A stretch of DNA of 23,977 nucleotides, taken from CAVQFC01 sp036497895. Its GTDB lineage: Bacteria > Acidobacteriota > Vicinamibacteria > Vicinamibacterales > CAVVIG01. Location: assembly GCA_036497895.1 (NCBI GenBank), contig DASXIR010000059.1, positions 1 to 23,977 on the forward strand, written 5' to 3'. Positions 1-7,272 of this stretch are shown piece by piece (the first letter of the stretch is position 1; each line of letters begins with the position of its first letter). The notes under the pieces are model-generated. The model searched no databases. It saw only the letters and a program-made list of their open reading frames with translations, and was not told where the DNA came from. Position numbers and translations under genes: made by a program.

Positions 1-1
1 A

Positions 2-457
2 ACGTTCTCGGCGGCGACCGCGGCATCACTCGCAGCCACCGGCCGGTTCATGTTTCCGAACGTGCTGAACGAACCGCCGCAGCAGTTCAAAGCCGGGTTC
101 CCGAACGAATACGGCATGGGCGTGGACGAGCGCTGGAAAGAGAAGTTCGGCATCTGGCTGGTGCGGACGCCCGACGACATCGAAGCGCACGCCAGCGGTT
201 TCTACGCGCTGATTACGGTCTGCACCCATCTCGGTTGCACGCCGAACTATCTTTCGGCGGAAAACAAGTTCAAATGCCCGTGCCACGGCAGCGGCTACCG
301 TCTGACCGGCATCAACTTCGAAGGTCCGGCCCCCCGTCCTCTCGAGCGCGCCCGCGTCGCGCTGGCAGACGACGGACAGATCCTGGTCGACAAGAGTCGG
401 AAGTTCCAATACGAACTGGGACAGTGGAAAGACCCAGACGCGTTTCTCAAAGCCTAA
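2..457 (+). CDS. Rieske [2Fe-2S] protein of a quinol:cytochrome c oxidoreductase (5' partial)
   Basis: The reading frame is open to the left edge, so the true start is missing. The first visible residues (Ala/Thr-rich, ending GRFMFPNV) look like the end of the membrane anchor and hinge seen in b6f/bc1 Rieske proteins. Counting from the Met codon at 50, the cluster boxes are CTHLGC (ligands Cys58 and His60, disulfide Cys63) and CPCHGSGY (Cys76, Cys78 and His79), followed by a GPAPRPL proline loop. The protein should accept electrons from quinol at the Qo site and pass them to a c-type cytochrome outside the membrane. Two cytochrome b genes and a multiheme cytochrome c follow on the same strand, 24 bp downstream, which supports this role. 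The fold and metal site are secure; only the N-terminus is unknown. Confidence 0.95.
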   Translation, partial: TFSAATAASLAATGRFMFPNVLNEPPQQFKAGFPNEYGMGVDERWKEKFGIWLVRTPDDIEAHASGFYALITVCTHLGCTPNYLSAENKFKCPCHGSGYRLTGINFEGPAPRPLERARVALADDGQILVDKSRKFQYELGQWKDPDAFLKA

Positions 458-481
458 CTTTCTCAGCCGGACTCGCTTTTT

Positions 482-1297
482 ATGGCAGAAACCAAGACCA
501 TCGCTCCGCAGGAAGGCCCTGGCACCCGCTTCTGGAATTGGCTGACCGAGACCCAGGTGTGGACGTCCGTGTTCCGTCACGGCCGGCCCGACAGCGACCG
601 CAACCGCGTGCTGGTGATGCTGTCGAACATCTTCCTGCACCTGCACCCGGTGCGGATTCGGAAATCGGGCGTCAAGCTGCGCTACACGTGGTGCATGGGC
701 GGCATGAGCTTCTTCCTGTTCCTCGTGCTGACCTTCACCGGCCTGCTGTTGATGTTCTACTACCGGCCGACCCTCGAGTACGCCTACACCGACATCGTCG
801 GCCTGCGCGAGCACGTGCCGCTCGGGATCATGCGCGAGATGCACCGGTGGGGCGCCCACGCCATGGTCATCACGGTGTGGCTGCACATGTTCCGGGTCTT
901 CATGACCGGCTCGTACAAGCCGCCGCGCGAGTTCAACTGGTCGATCGGCGTCATCATGCTGGTGCTGACGCTGCTGCTGTCGTTCACCGGTTATCTCCTG
1001 CCGTGGGACCAGCTGGCGATCTGGGCCATCACCGTCGGTTCGAACATGGCGCGCGCGACCCCGTTCCTCGGTCACGAAGGCCCTGGCGCGCAGCTGCTGC
1101 GCCTCGGCGACGTGCCACTGATTCACGCCTACGACGATGCGCGCTTCGCGCTGCTGGGCGGGTCGTTCGTCGGCGAAGGTGCGCTGCTTCGTTTCTACGT
1201 GTTGCACTGCGTGGGTCTGCCGCTCGGCATTGCGGTGCTGATGGCGGTGCACTTCTGGCGCGTCCGGAAAGACGGCGGGATCAGCGGTCCGCTCTAG
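482..1297 (+). CDS. Cytochrome b N-terminal subunit, cytochrome b6 type
   Basis: This 271-residue integral membrane protein corresponds to cytochrome b6, the four-helix heme-binding half of cytochrome b. The heme b ligands are visible: His121 and His135 in HRWGAHAM...WLHMFR, and His242 and His257 in the fourth helix. The spacings are 14 and 15 residues; the 15-residue spacing is that of cytochrome b6, whereas mitochondrial cytochrome b has 14. The C-terminus, RKDGGISGPL, also resembles b6. Cys71 in TWCMGGM aligns with Cys35 of plant b6, which attaches the extra heme c_i. About 35 more residues precede the first helix than in plant b6. There is no clear Shine-Dalgarno sequence before the ATG. 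The gene lies between the Rieske gene and a subunit IV-like gene, as expected for one complex. Confidence 0.95.
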   Translation: MAETKTIAPQEGPGTRFWNWLTETQVWTSVFRHGRPDSDRNRVLVMLSNIFLHLHPVRIRKSGVKLRYTWCMGGMSFFLFLVLTFTGLLLMFYYRPTLEYAYTDIVGLREHVPLGIMREMHRWGAHAMVITVWLHMFRVFMTGSYKPPREFNWSIGVIMLVLTLLLSFTGYLLPWDQLAIWAITVGSNMARATPFLGHEGPGAQLLRLGDVPLIHAYDDARFALLGGSFVGEGALLRFYVLHCVGLPLGIAVLMAVHFWRVRKDGGISGPL

Positions 1298-1303
1298 ATG
1301 TGG

Positions 1304-1352
1304 CGCGGGCCTTTCAGGCCCCGCGGTGGCGGGGCTGAAGCCCCGCCCTACA
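1304..1352 (+). repeat. Paired hairpins with GGCTGAAGCC-type palindromic repeat
   Basis: The gap between the two cytochrome b genes holds two adjacent inverted repeats. The first is CGCGGGCC, loop TTTCA, GGCCCCGCG (1304-1325, one bulged base). The second is the perfect palindrome GGCGGGGCTGAAGCCCCGCC (1328-1347), followed by CTACA (1348-1352). A second copy of the same design, GTCCGGCTGAAGCCGGAC plus ACTACA, lies inside mutL at 21259-21282. This fits a REP-like dispersed element. Here it could also form mRNA hairpins that adjust expression between the two subunits. Confidence 0.7.
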
Positions 1353-1362
1353 GGTGGGAGAC

Positions 1363-2439
1363 ATGGGCTTCATAAAGAGTGCAATCAATGCCGTTGCGGA
1401 TCCCCGGCTGTTCTTCATGCTGGCGGTCGCGTTGCTGGCGATCATCGTGTGGCAGCGGGAAAAGGTCGCGTCGAACGCGGTGGGCTACGGCGCGCTCGGC
1501 CTGACCGGTCTGTTCTTTGCGTTCGGCACCTTCGACGTCAACTTCCGGCAAATCGTCACCAAGCCGGACAACGTGCCGATCGTCGGCCTCATCTTTTTGC
1601 TGGTTTTTTTCGTCTGGTATTCGATCAAGGAAGGCGTGCTGAACGACCGCCGGATTGCGGCCGGGCAGGGTCCCATCGAAAAGGCCGAATCCGATCGGGT
1701 GTGGGTATGGCCGGACCTGGTCTACACCGAGTTGATCTCGCTCATCCTCTTCACCGTCATCCTGATCGTCTGGTCGATCTTCCTGAAGGCGCCGCTGGAG
1801 CAGCCGGCGAATCCGGCCAACACGCCGAACCCGTCCAAGGCGCCGTGGTACTTCCTCGGGCTGCAGGAAATGCTGGTCTACTTCGATCCCTGGCTGGCCG
1901 GCGTGGTGCTGCCTGGCCTGATCATCGTCGGACTGATCGCCATTCCGTACATCGACAAGAATCCCAAAGGTAACGGCTACTTCACCTTCAGCGAGCGCAA
2001 GGCGGAGATCACGATTTTCCTGTTCGGATTCGTGGTGCTGTGGTGCTCGTTGATTGTGCTCGGCACGTTCCTGCGTGGTCCGAACTGGAACTTCTTCGGA
2101 CCGTTCGAGTTCTGGGACATCCACAAGCTGGCGGCGCTGACCAACGTGAACCTGTCGGAGTACATCTGGGTTCGCGGCCTGCACATGGGACTGCCGACCA
2201 ACTGGTTCGTGCGAGAAATCTTCGGCATCCTCCTGGTGCTTTTCTACGTCTTCGCGCTGCCGCCCTTGCTGGCGAAGATGTGGCTGAAGACCTACTACGT
2301 GAAGATGGGCGGCCCGCGCTACTACACCGGCGTCGTGCTGTTCCTGATGATGATGTCGCTGCCGCTCAAGATGCTGGCGCGCTGGCTCTTCAACCTGAAA
2401 TATGTCGTGGCTATTCCTGAGATCTTCTTCAACATCTAA
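1363..2439 (+). CDS. Cytochrome b C-terminal (subunit IV-like) subunit, enlarged
   Basis: This 358-residue protein has about eight predicted membrane helices (roughly residues 16-30, 39-56, 71-88, 119-141, 178-196, 214-237, 284-304 and 322-345). The middle part, from WPDLVYTELISL through LEQPANPANTP to the APWYFLGLQEML segment, matches the Qo region of b6f subunit IV. APWY (160-163) stands where PEWY is usual, so the catalytic Glu is replaced. Plant subunit IV has about 160 residues and three helices, so this protein carries extra helices at both ends. The chosen start is ATG 1363. A GTG at 1354 is in frame but sits inside the GGTGGGAG purine stretch that probably serves as ribosome binding site. 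The octaheme cytochrome gene starts 5 bp after the stop, suggesting coupled translation. Confidence 0.9.
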   Translation: MGFIKSAINAVADPRLFFMLAVALLAIIVWQREKVASNAVGYGALGLTGLFFAFGTFDVNFRQIVTKPDNVPIVGLIFLLVFFVWYSIKEGVLNDRRIAAGQGPIEKAESDRVWVWPDLVYTELISLILFTVILIVWSIFLKAPLEQPANPANTPNPSKAPWYFLGLQEMLVYFDPWLAGVVLPGLIIVGLIAIPYIDKNPKGNGYFTFSERKAEITIFLFGFVVLWCSLIVLGTFLRGPNWNFFGPFEFWDIHKLAALTNVNLSEYIWVRGLHMGLPTNWFVREIFGILLVLFYVFALPPLLAKMWLKTYYVKMGGPRYYTGVVLFLMMMSLPLKMLARWLFNLKYVVAIPEIFFNI

Positions 2440-2444
2440 ATCCC

Positions 2445-5291
2445 ATGGCTGAAAAGAAGAGTGTCGGGCACGCCTACAACGTCGACTTTCTGAACGTCGT
2501 CTTTGCGGCGTCCAGTTTGTTCCTGTTCCTGTCGGTCATCTGGATGGTCTGGGATGACTTCGACCGCGAATGGAAACATACGCAGCGGCGTTTCGCGGCC
2601 CTCGAATACCAGGTCACGCAGGCGACCCTGGCTCAAGCCGGACGCGCGGTTGACAAGAACAAACTGGGGCAGTTGACCGCCGCCGAAGCCGCCGCGCGGA
2701 AGAACGTCAGCGCGAACCAGCAGAAGGTCGACGACCTCCAGGCCAAGTTGAAGGACGCCGACAACGCGCTGTTCCGCGCCACGACGGCGTTCCAGACCAT
2801 GAAGGCGACCTACGATCAGGATCGCTACGACTTCGAGGCCTCGCGCGCCAACGGCTTGTCGAGCGCGCCCAGGAAGGAAGAAATCGAGAAGGACGAAGCC
2901 AAGCGGCTGGCCGACCTGGATCTTGCGCGCGAGAAGGCGGAGGCCAACAAGGCCGACGTCCAGAAGCAGCTCGGGCAGTACACCGGCCAGGTCGCGACGG
3001 TCCAGAAATCGATCGACGAGATCACGGCGGAGCAGACGCGGCTGAACAAGCGGCTCGAGGTGATTGCGCCCAGCGCGGTCAAGGACTACTTCCGCAACGC
3101 ACCGCTCCTCGATTTCCTGGCGCCGACCCTCAAGGTCCAGCAGATCATCCTCCCGAACGTCGTCGACGACGTGAACTTCATCCGCGTGCCGAAGATGGAT
3201 CGCTGCCAGACCTGCCATCTCGCCATCGACAAGAAGGGCTACGAGAAGTATCCGCAGCCGTTCACCACGCACCCTGACCTCGCCACCTACCTCGGTGGCA
3301 GTTCGCCGCATCCGATCGACAAGACCGGATGCACGGTCTGCCACGAAGGGATGGGGCAGTCGGTCAGCTTCCGTGACACGGCCCACATGCCGTCGAACGA
3401 GAAGCAGAAGGAAGAGTGGGAGAAGAAGTACGGCTGGGAGCAGCCGCACCTGTGGGATTACCCGATGCTGCCGATCGCGATGACGGAAGCGTCGTGCGCG
3501 AAGTGCCACAAGCAGCAGGTCTACATCCCGAAGGCCGACAAGCTGAACATGGCGTACGCGACCTACGAGCGCGCCGGCTGCTTTGCCTGCCACAAAACCA
3601 AGGGCTTCGAGGATGTCAAGAAGCCGGGACCGATCCTCACCAAGATCGATTCGAAGTTGTCGCAGGACTGGGTCAGGAACTGGATCCGCAATCCGAAGGC
3701 GGTGAAGCCGACGACCTGGATGCCGCGCTTCTTCTACAACTCGAACAACAGCGGGCCGGACGATGCGCCGCGCAACGAGACGGAAATCAACGCGATCGCC
3801 GCGTACCTCTTCGCGAACGCCGAGAAGCACACGTTCGCCGTCAGCAACCCCGGGCACGGCGATGCGAAGAACGGCGAACAGATCGTCAAGGCGATCGGTT
3901 GCCAGGGCTGCCACGTGGTCGGCGAAGGATCCCGATCCGAGGTTGGTCCGCGCCGAACCTTTGGTCAGCCGCTCGAGAACATCGGCAACAAGACGACCTA
4001 CGAGTGGATCTACAACTGGGTGCGGGATCCGAAGCACTACAGCCCGGCGACCTATATGCCCAATCTGCGTCTCACCGACGCGCAGGTTGCGGACGTCGCG
4101 ACCTATCTGGTCACGCTGAAGGGGCCGGCCGGAGACGCCGCCAAAGCCACGCCGGATGCCACAGTCACCGACGCGGTGTTGCTCGACTACCTGAAGAACG
4201 TCATGCCCTTCGAAGACGCGAAGGCGCAGATGGCGAAGATGTCGCCCGAGCAGCGGCAACTCGACCTCGGCCAGCGGGCGATCAGCCGCTACGGTTGTTT
4301 CAGCTGCCACGACATCAAGGGCTTCGAGAAGGCGCAGTCGATCGGCACCGACCTGTCGGAAGAGGGTAGCAAGCTGGTGACGCGTCTCGACTTCGCGTTC
4401 ATCACCGACATCCCGCATTCCTCCAAGCTGGGGTGGTTCGACCGCAAGCTGCACGACCCGCGCGCCTTCGACAAGGGCCGCGTGCTGCAGCCACTCGAAA
4501 AGCTGCGCATGCCGAACTTTGACCTGAGCAACGTCGAAGTCGAACGGCTGCTCACCGCGCTGATGAGTTTCCAGCGCGAAATCCAGCCGCCGGCGGCGAT
4601 GCCGGTTCGATCGGCGCGTATCGACAACCTCGGCGTCGGCCGGACGCTGGTACACCGGCGCAACTGCGTCGGCTGCCACATCATCGAGGGTGACGGCGGC
4701 GATTTCGTGAAGCTGGTTGCTGATCCGTCGCTCGGGCCGCCGATGCTGACGCCCGAAGGCGCACGCGTGCAGCCTGATTGGCTCTACGCGTTCGTGCGCG
4801 GGCCGATCACCATCCGGCCGTGGCTCGGCGTCCGCATGCCTACCTTCGGATTGAACGACGAGAACATCAACCACGTGATCAGCTACTTCGGATCGATCTC
4901 GAACACGATCGGTCCGTTCCAGACCCACGAAATCGTCAAGACTGCAAACGGTGATAGCGGCAAACAACTGTTCGAGTTGCTCAAGTGCCAGCAGTGTCAC
5001 GTGCTTGGCGCAATACCGAAGGACCAGCCGACATCGAACCTGGCGCCAGATCTTCGGATGGCGCCGGAGCGCCTGCAGCCCGAGTGGATTCTGCAATGGC
5101 TGAAGAAGCCGTCGGACATCCTGCCCGGCACGCGCATGCCGGCGTTCTGGCCGGACTATCCCAAGTCGTACTATCCGCAGCTTGGCGGCGACGCCGAGAC
5201 GCAGATCCGGGCGATTCGCGATCACCTGCTGACGTTCAAGGGCGGGCCCAGTCCGAAGGTGGGCGCGGCGAAGAGCGCGAACAATAACTAA
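2445..5291 (+). CDS. Membrane-anchored coiled-coil octaheme cytochrome c
   Basis: The 948-residue protein has one N-terminal membrane helix (about 15-36) acting as an uncleaved anchor. A long charged Ala/Glu/Lys-rich region likely to be coiled coil follows (about 44-210), then eight CXXCH heme sites at Cys254, 296, 351, 379, 486, 618, 741 and 848. Five Met-Pro motifs (Met426, 538, 689, 798 and 898) lie 47-71 residues after hemes 4-8 and are probable axial Met ligands. No such motif follows each of the first three hemes, which may be bis-His. The heme part should face the periplasm. Its place directly after the Rieske and cytochrome b genes suggests it takes the role of cytochrome c1 or f, carrying electrons from the Rieske centre to terminal acceptors. 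The heme count and anchor are read directly; the partner assignment is inferred from gene order. Confidence 0.93.
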   Translation: MAEKKSVGHAYNVDFLNVVFAASSLFLFLSVIWMVWDDFDREWKHTQRRFAALEYQVTQATLAQAGRAVDKNKLGQLTAAEAAARKNVSANQQKVDDLQAKLKDADNALFRATTAFQTMKATYDQDRYDFEASRANGLSSAPRKEEIEKDEAKRLADLDLAREKAEANKADVQKQLGQYTGQVATVQKSIDEITAEQTRLNKRLEVIAPSAVKDYFRNAPLLDFLAPTLKVQQIILPNVVDDVNFIRVPKMDRCQTCHLAIDKKGYEKYPQPFTTHPDLATYLGGSSPHPIDKTGCTVCHEGMGQSVSFRDTAHMPSNEKQKEEWEKKYGWEQPHLWDYPMLPIAMTEASCAKCHKQQVYIPKADKLNMAYATYERAGCFACHKTKGFEDVKKPGPILTKIDSKLSQDWVRNWIRNPKAVKPTTWMPRFFYNSNNSGPDDAPRNETEINAIAAYLFANAEKHTFAVSNPGHGDAKNGEQIVKAIGCQGCHVVGEGSRSEVGPRRTFGQPLENIGNKTTYEWIYNWVRDPKHYSPATYMPNLRLTDAQVADVATYLVTLKGPAGDAAKATPDATVTDAVLLDYLKNVMPFEDAKAQMAKMSPEQRQLDLGQRAISRYGCFSCHDIKGFEKAQSIGTDLSEEGSKLVTRLDFAFITDIPHSSKLGWFDRKLHDPRAFDKGRVLQPLEKLRMPNFDLSNVEVERLLTALMSFQREIQPPAAMPVRSARIDNLGVGRTLVHRRNCVGCHIIEGDGGDFVKLVADPSLGPPMLTPEGARVQPDWLYAFVRGPITIRPWLGVRMPTFGLNDENINHVISYFGSISNTIGPFQTHEIVKTANGDSGKQLFELLKCQQCHVLGAIPKDQPTSNLAPDLRMAPERLQPEWILQWLKKPSDILPGTRMPAFWPDYPKSYYPQLGGDAETQIRAIRDHLLTFKGGPSPKVGAAKSANNN

Positions 5292-5307
5292 GCCGCCGCG
5301 CACATCA

Positions 5308-5410
5308 ATGGCTGATGGCTAAATGGCTGATGGCTATGGAAGATGGAATGCTCCATCGACTCTAGCTGTCAACCGTTGACCATAGCCATGAGCCATTAGC
5401 CCTCAGCCAT
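5308..5410. repeat. Long imperfect inverted repeat with internal tandem repeats, possible terminator
   Basis: The left arm (5308-5339) contains ATGGCTGATGGCT twice in tandem. The right arm (5380-5410) is its near-perfect reverse complement, so a stem of about 30 bp can form. The 40-nt spacer holds a second hairpin, GATGGA-ATGC-TCCATC (5342-5357), and the small palindrome TCAACCGTTGA (5369-5379). There is no T-tract, so this is not a classic intrinsic terminator, but it lies exactly between the cytochrome unit and the next promoter. It is also rich in ATGGCTGATGGCTA-type words that look like a dispersed intergenic repeat. The structure is seen directly; terminator function is inferred. Confidence 0.75.
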
Positions 5411-5416
5411 CCTCGA

Positions 5417-5422
5417 TATAAT
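5417..5422 (+). promoter_or_regulatory. Consensus -10 element (TATAAT) for a leaderless transcript
   Basis: A perfect TATAAT ends six bases before the GTG start at 5429. With the usual spacing, the transcription start falls on or next to that GTG, so the mRNA would have no 5' leader and no ribosome binding site. No good -35 hexamer is seen at 16-18 bp upstream, where the right arm of the inverted repeat lies. The same layout recurs before the DUF885 gene at 22545-22556. Confidence 0.6.
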
Positions 5423-5428
5423 CAACTG

Positions 5429-5932
5429 GTGCTTCGTCCTTACCGCGGCCAGTTGCCGCGCGTGCATCCAGCTGCCTTCATCGACGACAGCGCGCAGGTC
5501 ATCGGCGACGTCGAGATCGGTGACGAAAGCAGCGTCTGGATGTGTGCGGTACTTCGGGGTGACGTGCAGCACATCCGGGTAGGGCGCCGCACCAATATCC
5601 AGGATGGATCGATCGTCCACGTCATGAGTGGCACGCACCCGACCACGATCGGCGATAACGTGACGATCGGTCACGGCGCCATCGTCCACGGCTGCACGAT
5701 CGACGATCAGTGCCTGATCGGTATGGGCGCGATTCTGCTGAACGGCGTACACGTCGGCGCCGGTTCGATCGTCGCTGCCGGGACGCTGCTGGTCGAAGGA
5801 CAAAAGGTGCCGGCGAAATCGCTGGTGATGGGCAGCCCGGGAAAAGTGAAGCGCCTGCTGACGCAGAACGAAATCGCCGGCATCCTTGGTTACGCCGACC
5901 GCTACGCGACCTATCGACTCGACTACATGTAA
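5429..5932 (+). CDS. Gamma-class carbonic anhydrase-like (left-handed beta-helix) protein
   Basis: The 167-residue protein is made of hexapeptide-type repeats (for example VIGDVEIGDESSVW and TTIGDNVTIGHGAIV) that form a left-handed beta-helix. His64, His82 and His87 match the three zinc ligands of the gamma-carbonic anhydrase/YrdA/PaaY group, and the VLRGDV and NIQDGSIVH boxes are typical. The family either hydrates CO2 or has unknown acyl- or metal-related roles; many YrdA-type members have little or no measured CO2 activity. The GTG start at 5429 is the only sensible one: it follows a TATAAT at leaderless spacing, and the family's N-terminus begins about there. The stop overlaps the hisS start (TAATG). 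Confidence 0.88.
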   Translation: MLRPYRGQLPRVHPAAFIDDSAQVIGDVEIGDESSVWMCAVLRGDVQHIRVGRRTNIQDGSIVHVMSGTHPTTIGDNVTIGHGAIVHGCTIDDQCLIGMGAILLNGVHVGAGSIVAAGTLLVEGQKVPAKSLVMGSPGKVKRLLTQNEIAGILGYADRYATYRLDYM

Positions 5933-7272
5933 TGGCCGACCAGCAATCAACCAAGCCCGCGCGCGGCACGCGCGATTTTCTGCCTGAAGACATCCGTCGC
6001 CGCGACTACGTGATTGGCATCGTGCGGAGCGTGTATCAGCGCTACGGGTTCGAGCCGCTCGAAACGCCCGCGTTCGAGAATATCGAAACGTTGATGGGCA
6101 AGTACGGCGAAGAGGGCAATCAGCTCGTGTTCAAGATTCTCAGGCGCGGCGAGCACGAAAAGAGCGGCGAAGCCGACCTCGCGCTGCGCTACGACCTCAC
6201 CGTGCCGCTGGCGCGCGTGGTTGCGGAGTATCAGGGCAAGCTGCCGACGATCTTTAAGCGATACCAGATTCAGCCGGTATGGCGCGCCGACCGTCCAGCG
6301 CGCGGGCGATTCCGCGAGTTCTATCAGTGCGATATCGACGCCACCGGATCGACGTCTCCGGTGGTCGAAGTGGAGGTGCTGTCGGCGGTTTGTGAAATTC
6401 TGGAGCGGCTTGGGTTTAGTGATTTCAAGATTCGTCTGAATCATCGGCGGCTGTTGACGGCGCTGTTGACGCAAGCGACGATCGCCCCGAACCATCACGC
6501 GGACGCACTGATTGCCCTCGACAAGCTCGACAAGGTTGGCCCCGAAGGCGTCAGGCAGGAGCTCGAGTCGCGCGGAATTCCAGATCCAGGGAGGAATGCG
6601 TTCGTGAACTGGATTGGTGCCGGCTACAGTCCAGATTTCTTGGACCGTTTAGAGGACCACTTCACGCTGCTCGATGACCAAGGTCGTGCGGCGTTCGCCA
6701 ACCTTCGCAGCATTCTGACTTTGTCGACGGCGAGTGTGCGGCAGCGTGTGCGGTTTGACGTCAGCCTTGCACGCGGCCTGTCATACTACACGGGCGCTAT
6801 CATGGAGATCGCAGTCGAGGGCATCGGCAGCCTCGGCGGCGGCGGGCGTTACGACAACCTGGTTGGAATGTTTCTCGGGCGCGACGTGCCGGCCTGTGGT
6901 TTTTCGCTCGGGCTCGAGCGCATCATCGTCGTCATGACGGAGCGCAACATGTTTCCGGCGACGATCGCGCAGGGCGCGGTTGACGTCGTGGTCGCCTTTC
7001 TGGACGACGAGTCCCGCGGGGAGGCCATGAAGATGGCGGCCGAGTTGCGGCAGCAGCAGTTGCGAGTGGACGTGTTTCCGGACGCCAGCCGCAAGTTCGA
7101 GAAGCCGCTCAAATACGCGTCAGCGCGCGGCGCAAAGGCGATGGCGATTTTTGGCGAGAATGAGCGAGCCCGGGGCGAGGCGAGCATCCGCAATCTGACG
7201 ACGAGAGAGCAGCAGTCGGTGCCGCGCAGCGAAGCGGCGGCGCGCATCGGACAACTTGTGAACGCAGAATAG
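5932..7272 (+). CDS. hisS: Histidyl-tRNA synthetase
   Basis: A 446-residue class II synthetase that charges tRNA-His. Visible motifs are GTRDFLPED near the N-terminus, motif 2 around residues 108-136 (FKRYQIQPVWRADRPARGRFREFYQCDID), the histidine-binding LARGLSYYTG box and motif 3 GFSLGLERI. A C-terminal anticodon-binding domain follows. The motif 2 wording (GRFREFYQCDID) is like archaeal/eukaryotic HisRS and some bacterial lineages, rather than the E. coli form. The frame is open upstream into the preceding gene, but the ATG at 5932, overlapping that gene's stop as TAATG, gives the expected N-terminus (MADQQSTKPARGTRDF). No Shine-Dalgarno sequence is seen, so translation is probably coupled. 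Confidence 0.95.
   Translation: MADQQSTKPARGTRDFLPEDIRRRDYVIGIVRSVYQRYGFEPLETPAFENIETLMGKYGEEGNQLVFKILRRGEHEKSGEADLALRYDLTVPLARVVAEYQGKLPTIFKRYQIQPVWRADRPARGRFREFYQCDIDATGSTSPVVEVEVLSAVCEILERLGFSDFKIRLNHRRLLTALLTQATIAPNHHADALIALDKLDKVGPEGVRQELESRGIPDPGRNAFVNWIGAGYSPDFLDRLEDHFTLLDDQGRAAFANLRSILTLSTASVRQRVRFDVSLARGLSYYTGAIMEIAVEGIGSLGGGGRYDNLVGMFLGRDVPACGFSLGLERIIVVMTERNMFPATIAQGAVDVVVAFLDDESRGEAMKMAAELRQQQLRVDVFPDASRKFEKPLKYASARGAKAMAIFGENERARGEASIRNLTTREQQSVPRSEAAARIGQLVNAE

Noticed and set aside
26..1252. 408-codon minus-strand frame over the Rieske and cytochrome b genes
   Set aside because: The composition is His/Gln/Arg-rich without any domain, and the + strand has unmistakable Rieske and cytochrome b6 motifs.
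482..2439. Split cytochrome b as a broken gene
   Set aside because: Each half has its own start, complete domain ends (ISGPL as in b6) and a spacer; the split is the normal b6/subunit IV arrangement.
2436..5303. 955-codon open frame on the minus strand
   Set aside because: It mirrors the octaheme gene codon by codon, is extremely Arg/Val/Leu-rich and has no domain. Antisense frames stay open easily in GC-rich genes, and the + strand product has eight clear heme motifs.
5710..5931. Longer N-terminus for HisRS
   Set aside because: The extension overlaps the gamma-carbonic anhydrase gene and has no similarity to HisRS; the TAATG overlap start gives the usual N-terminus.
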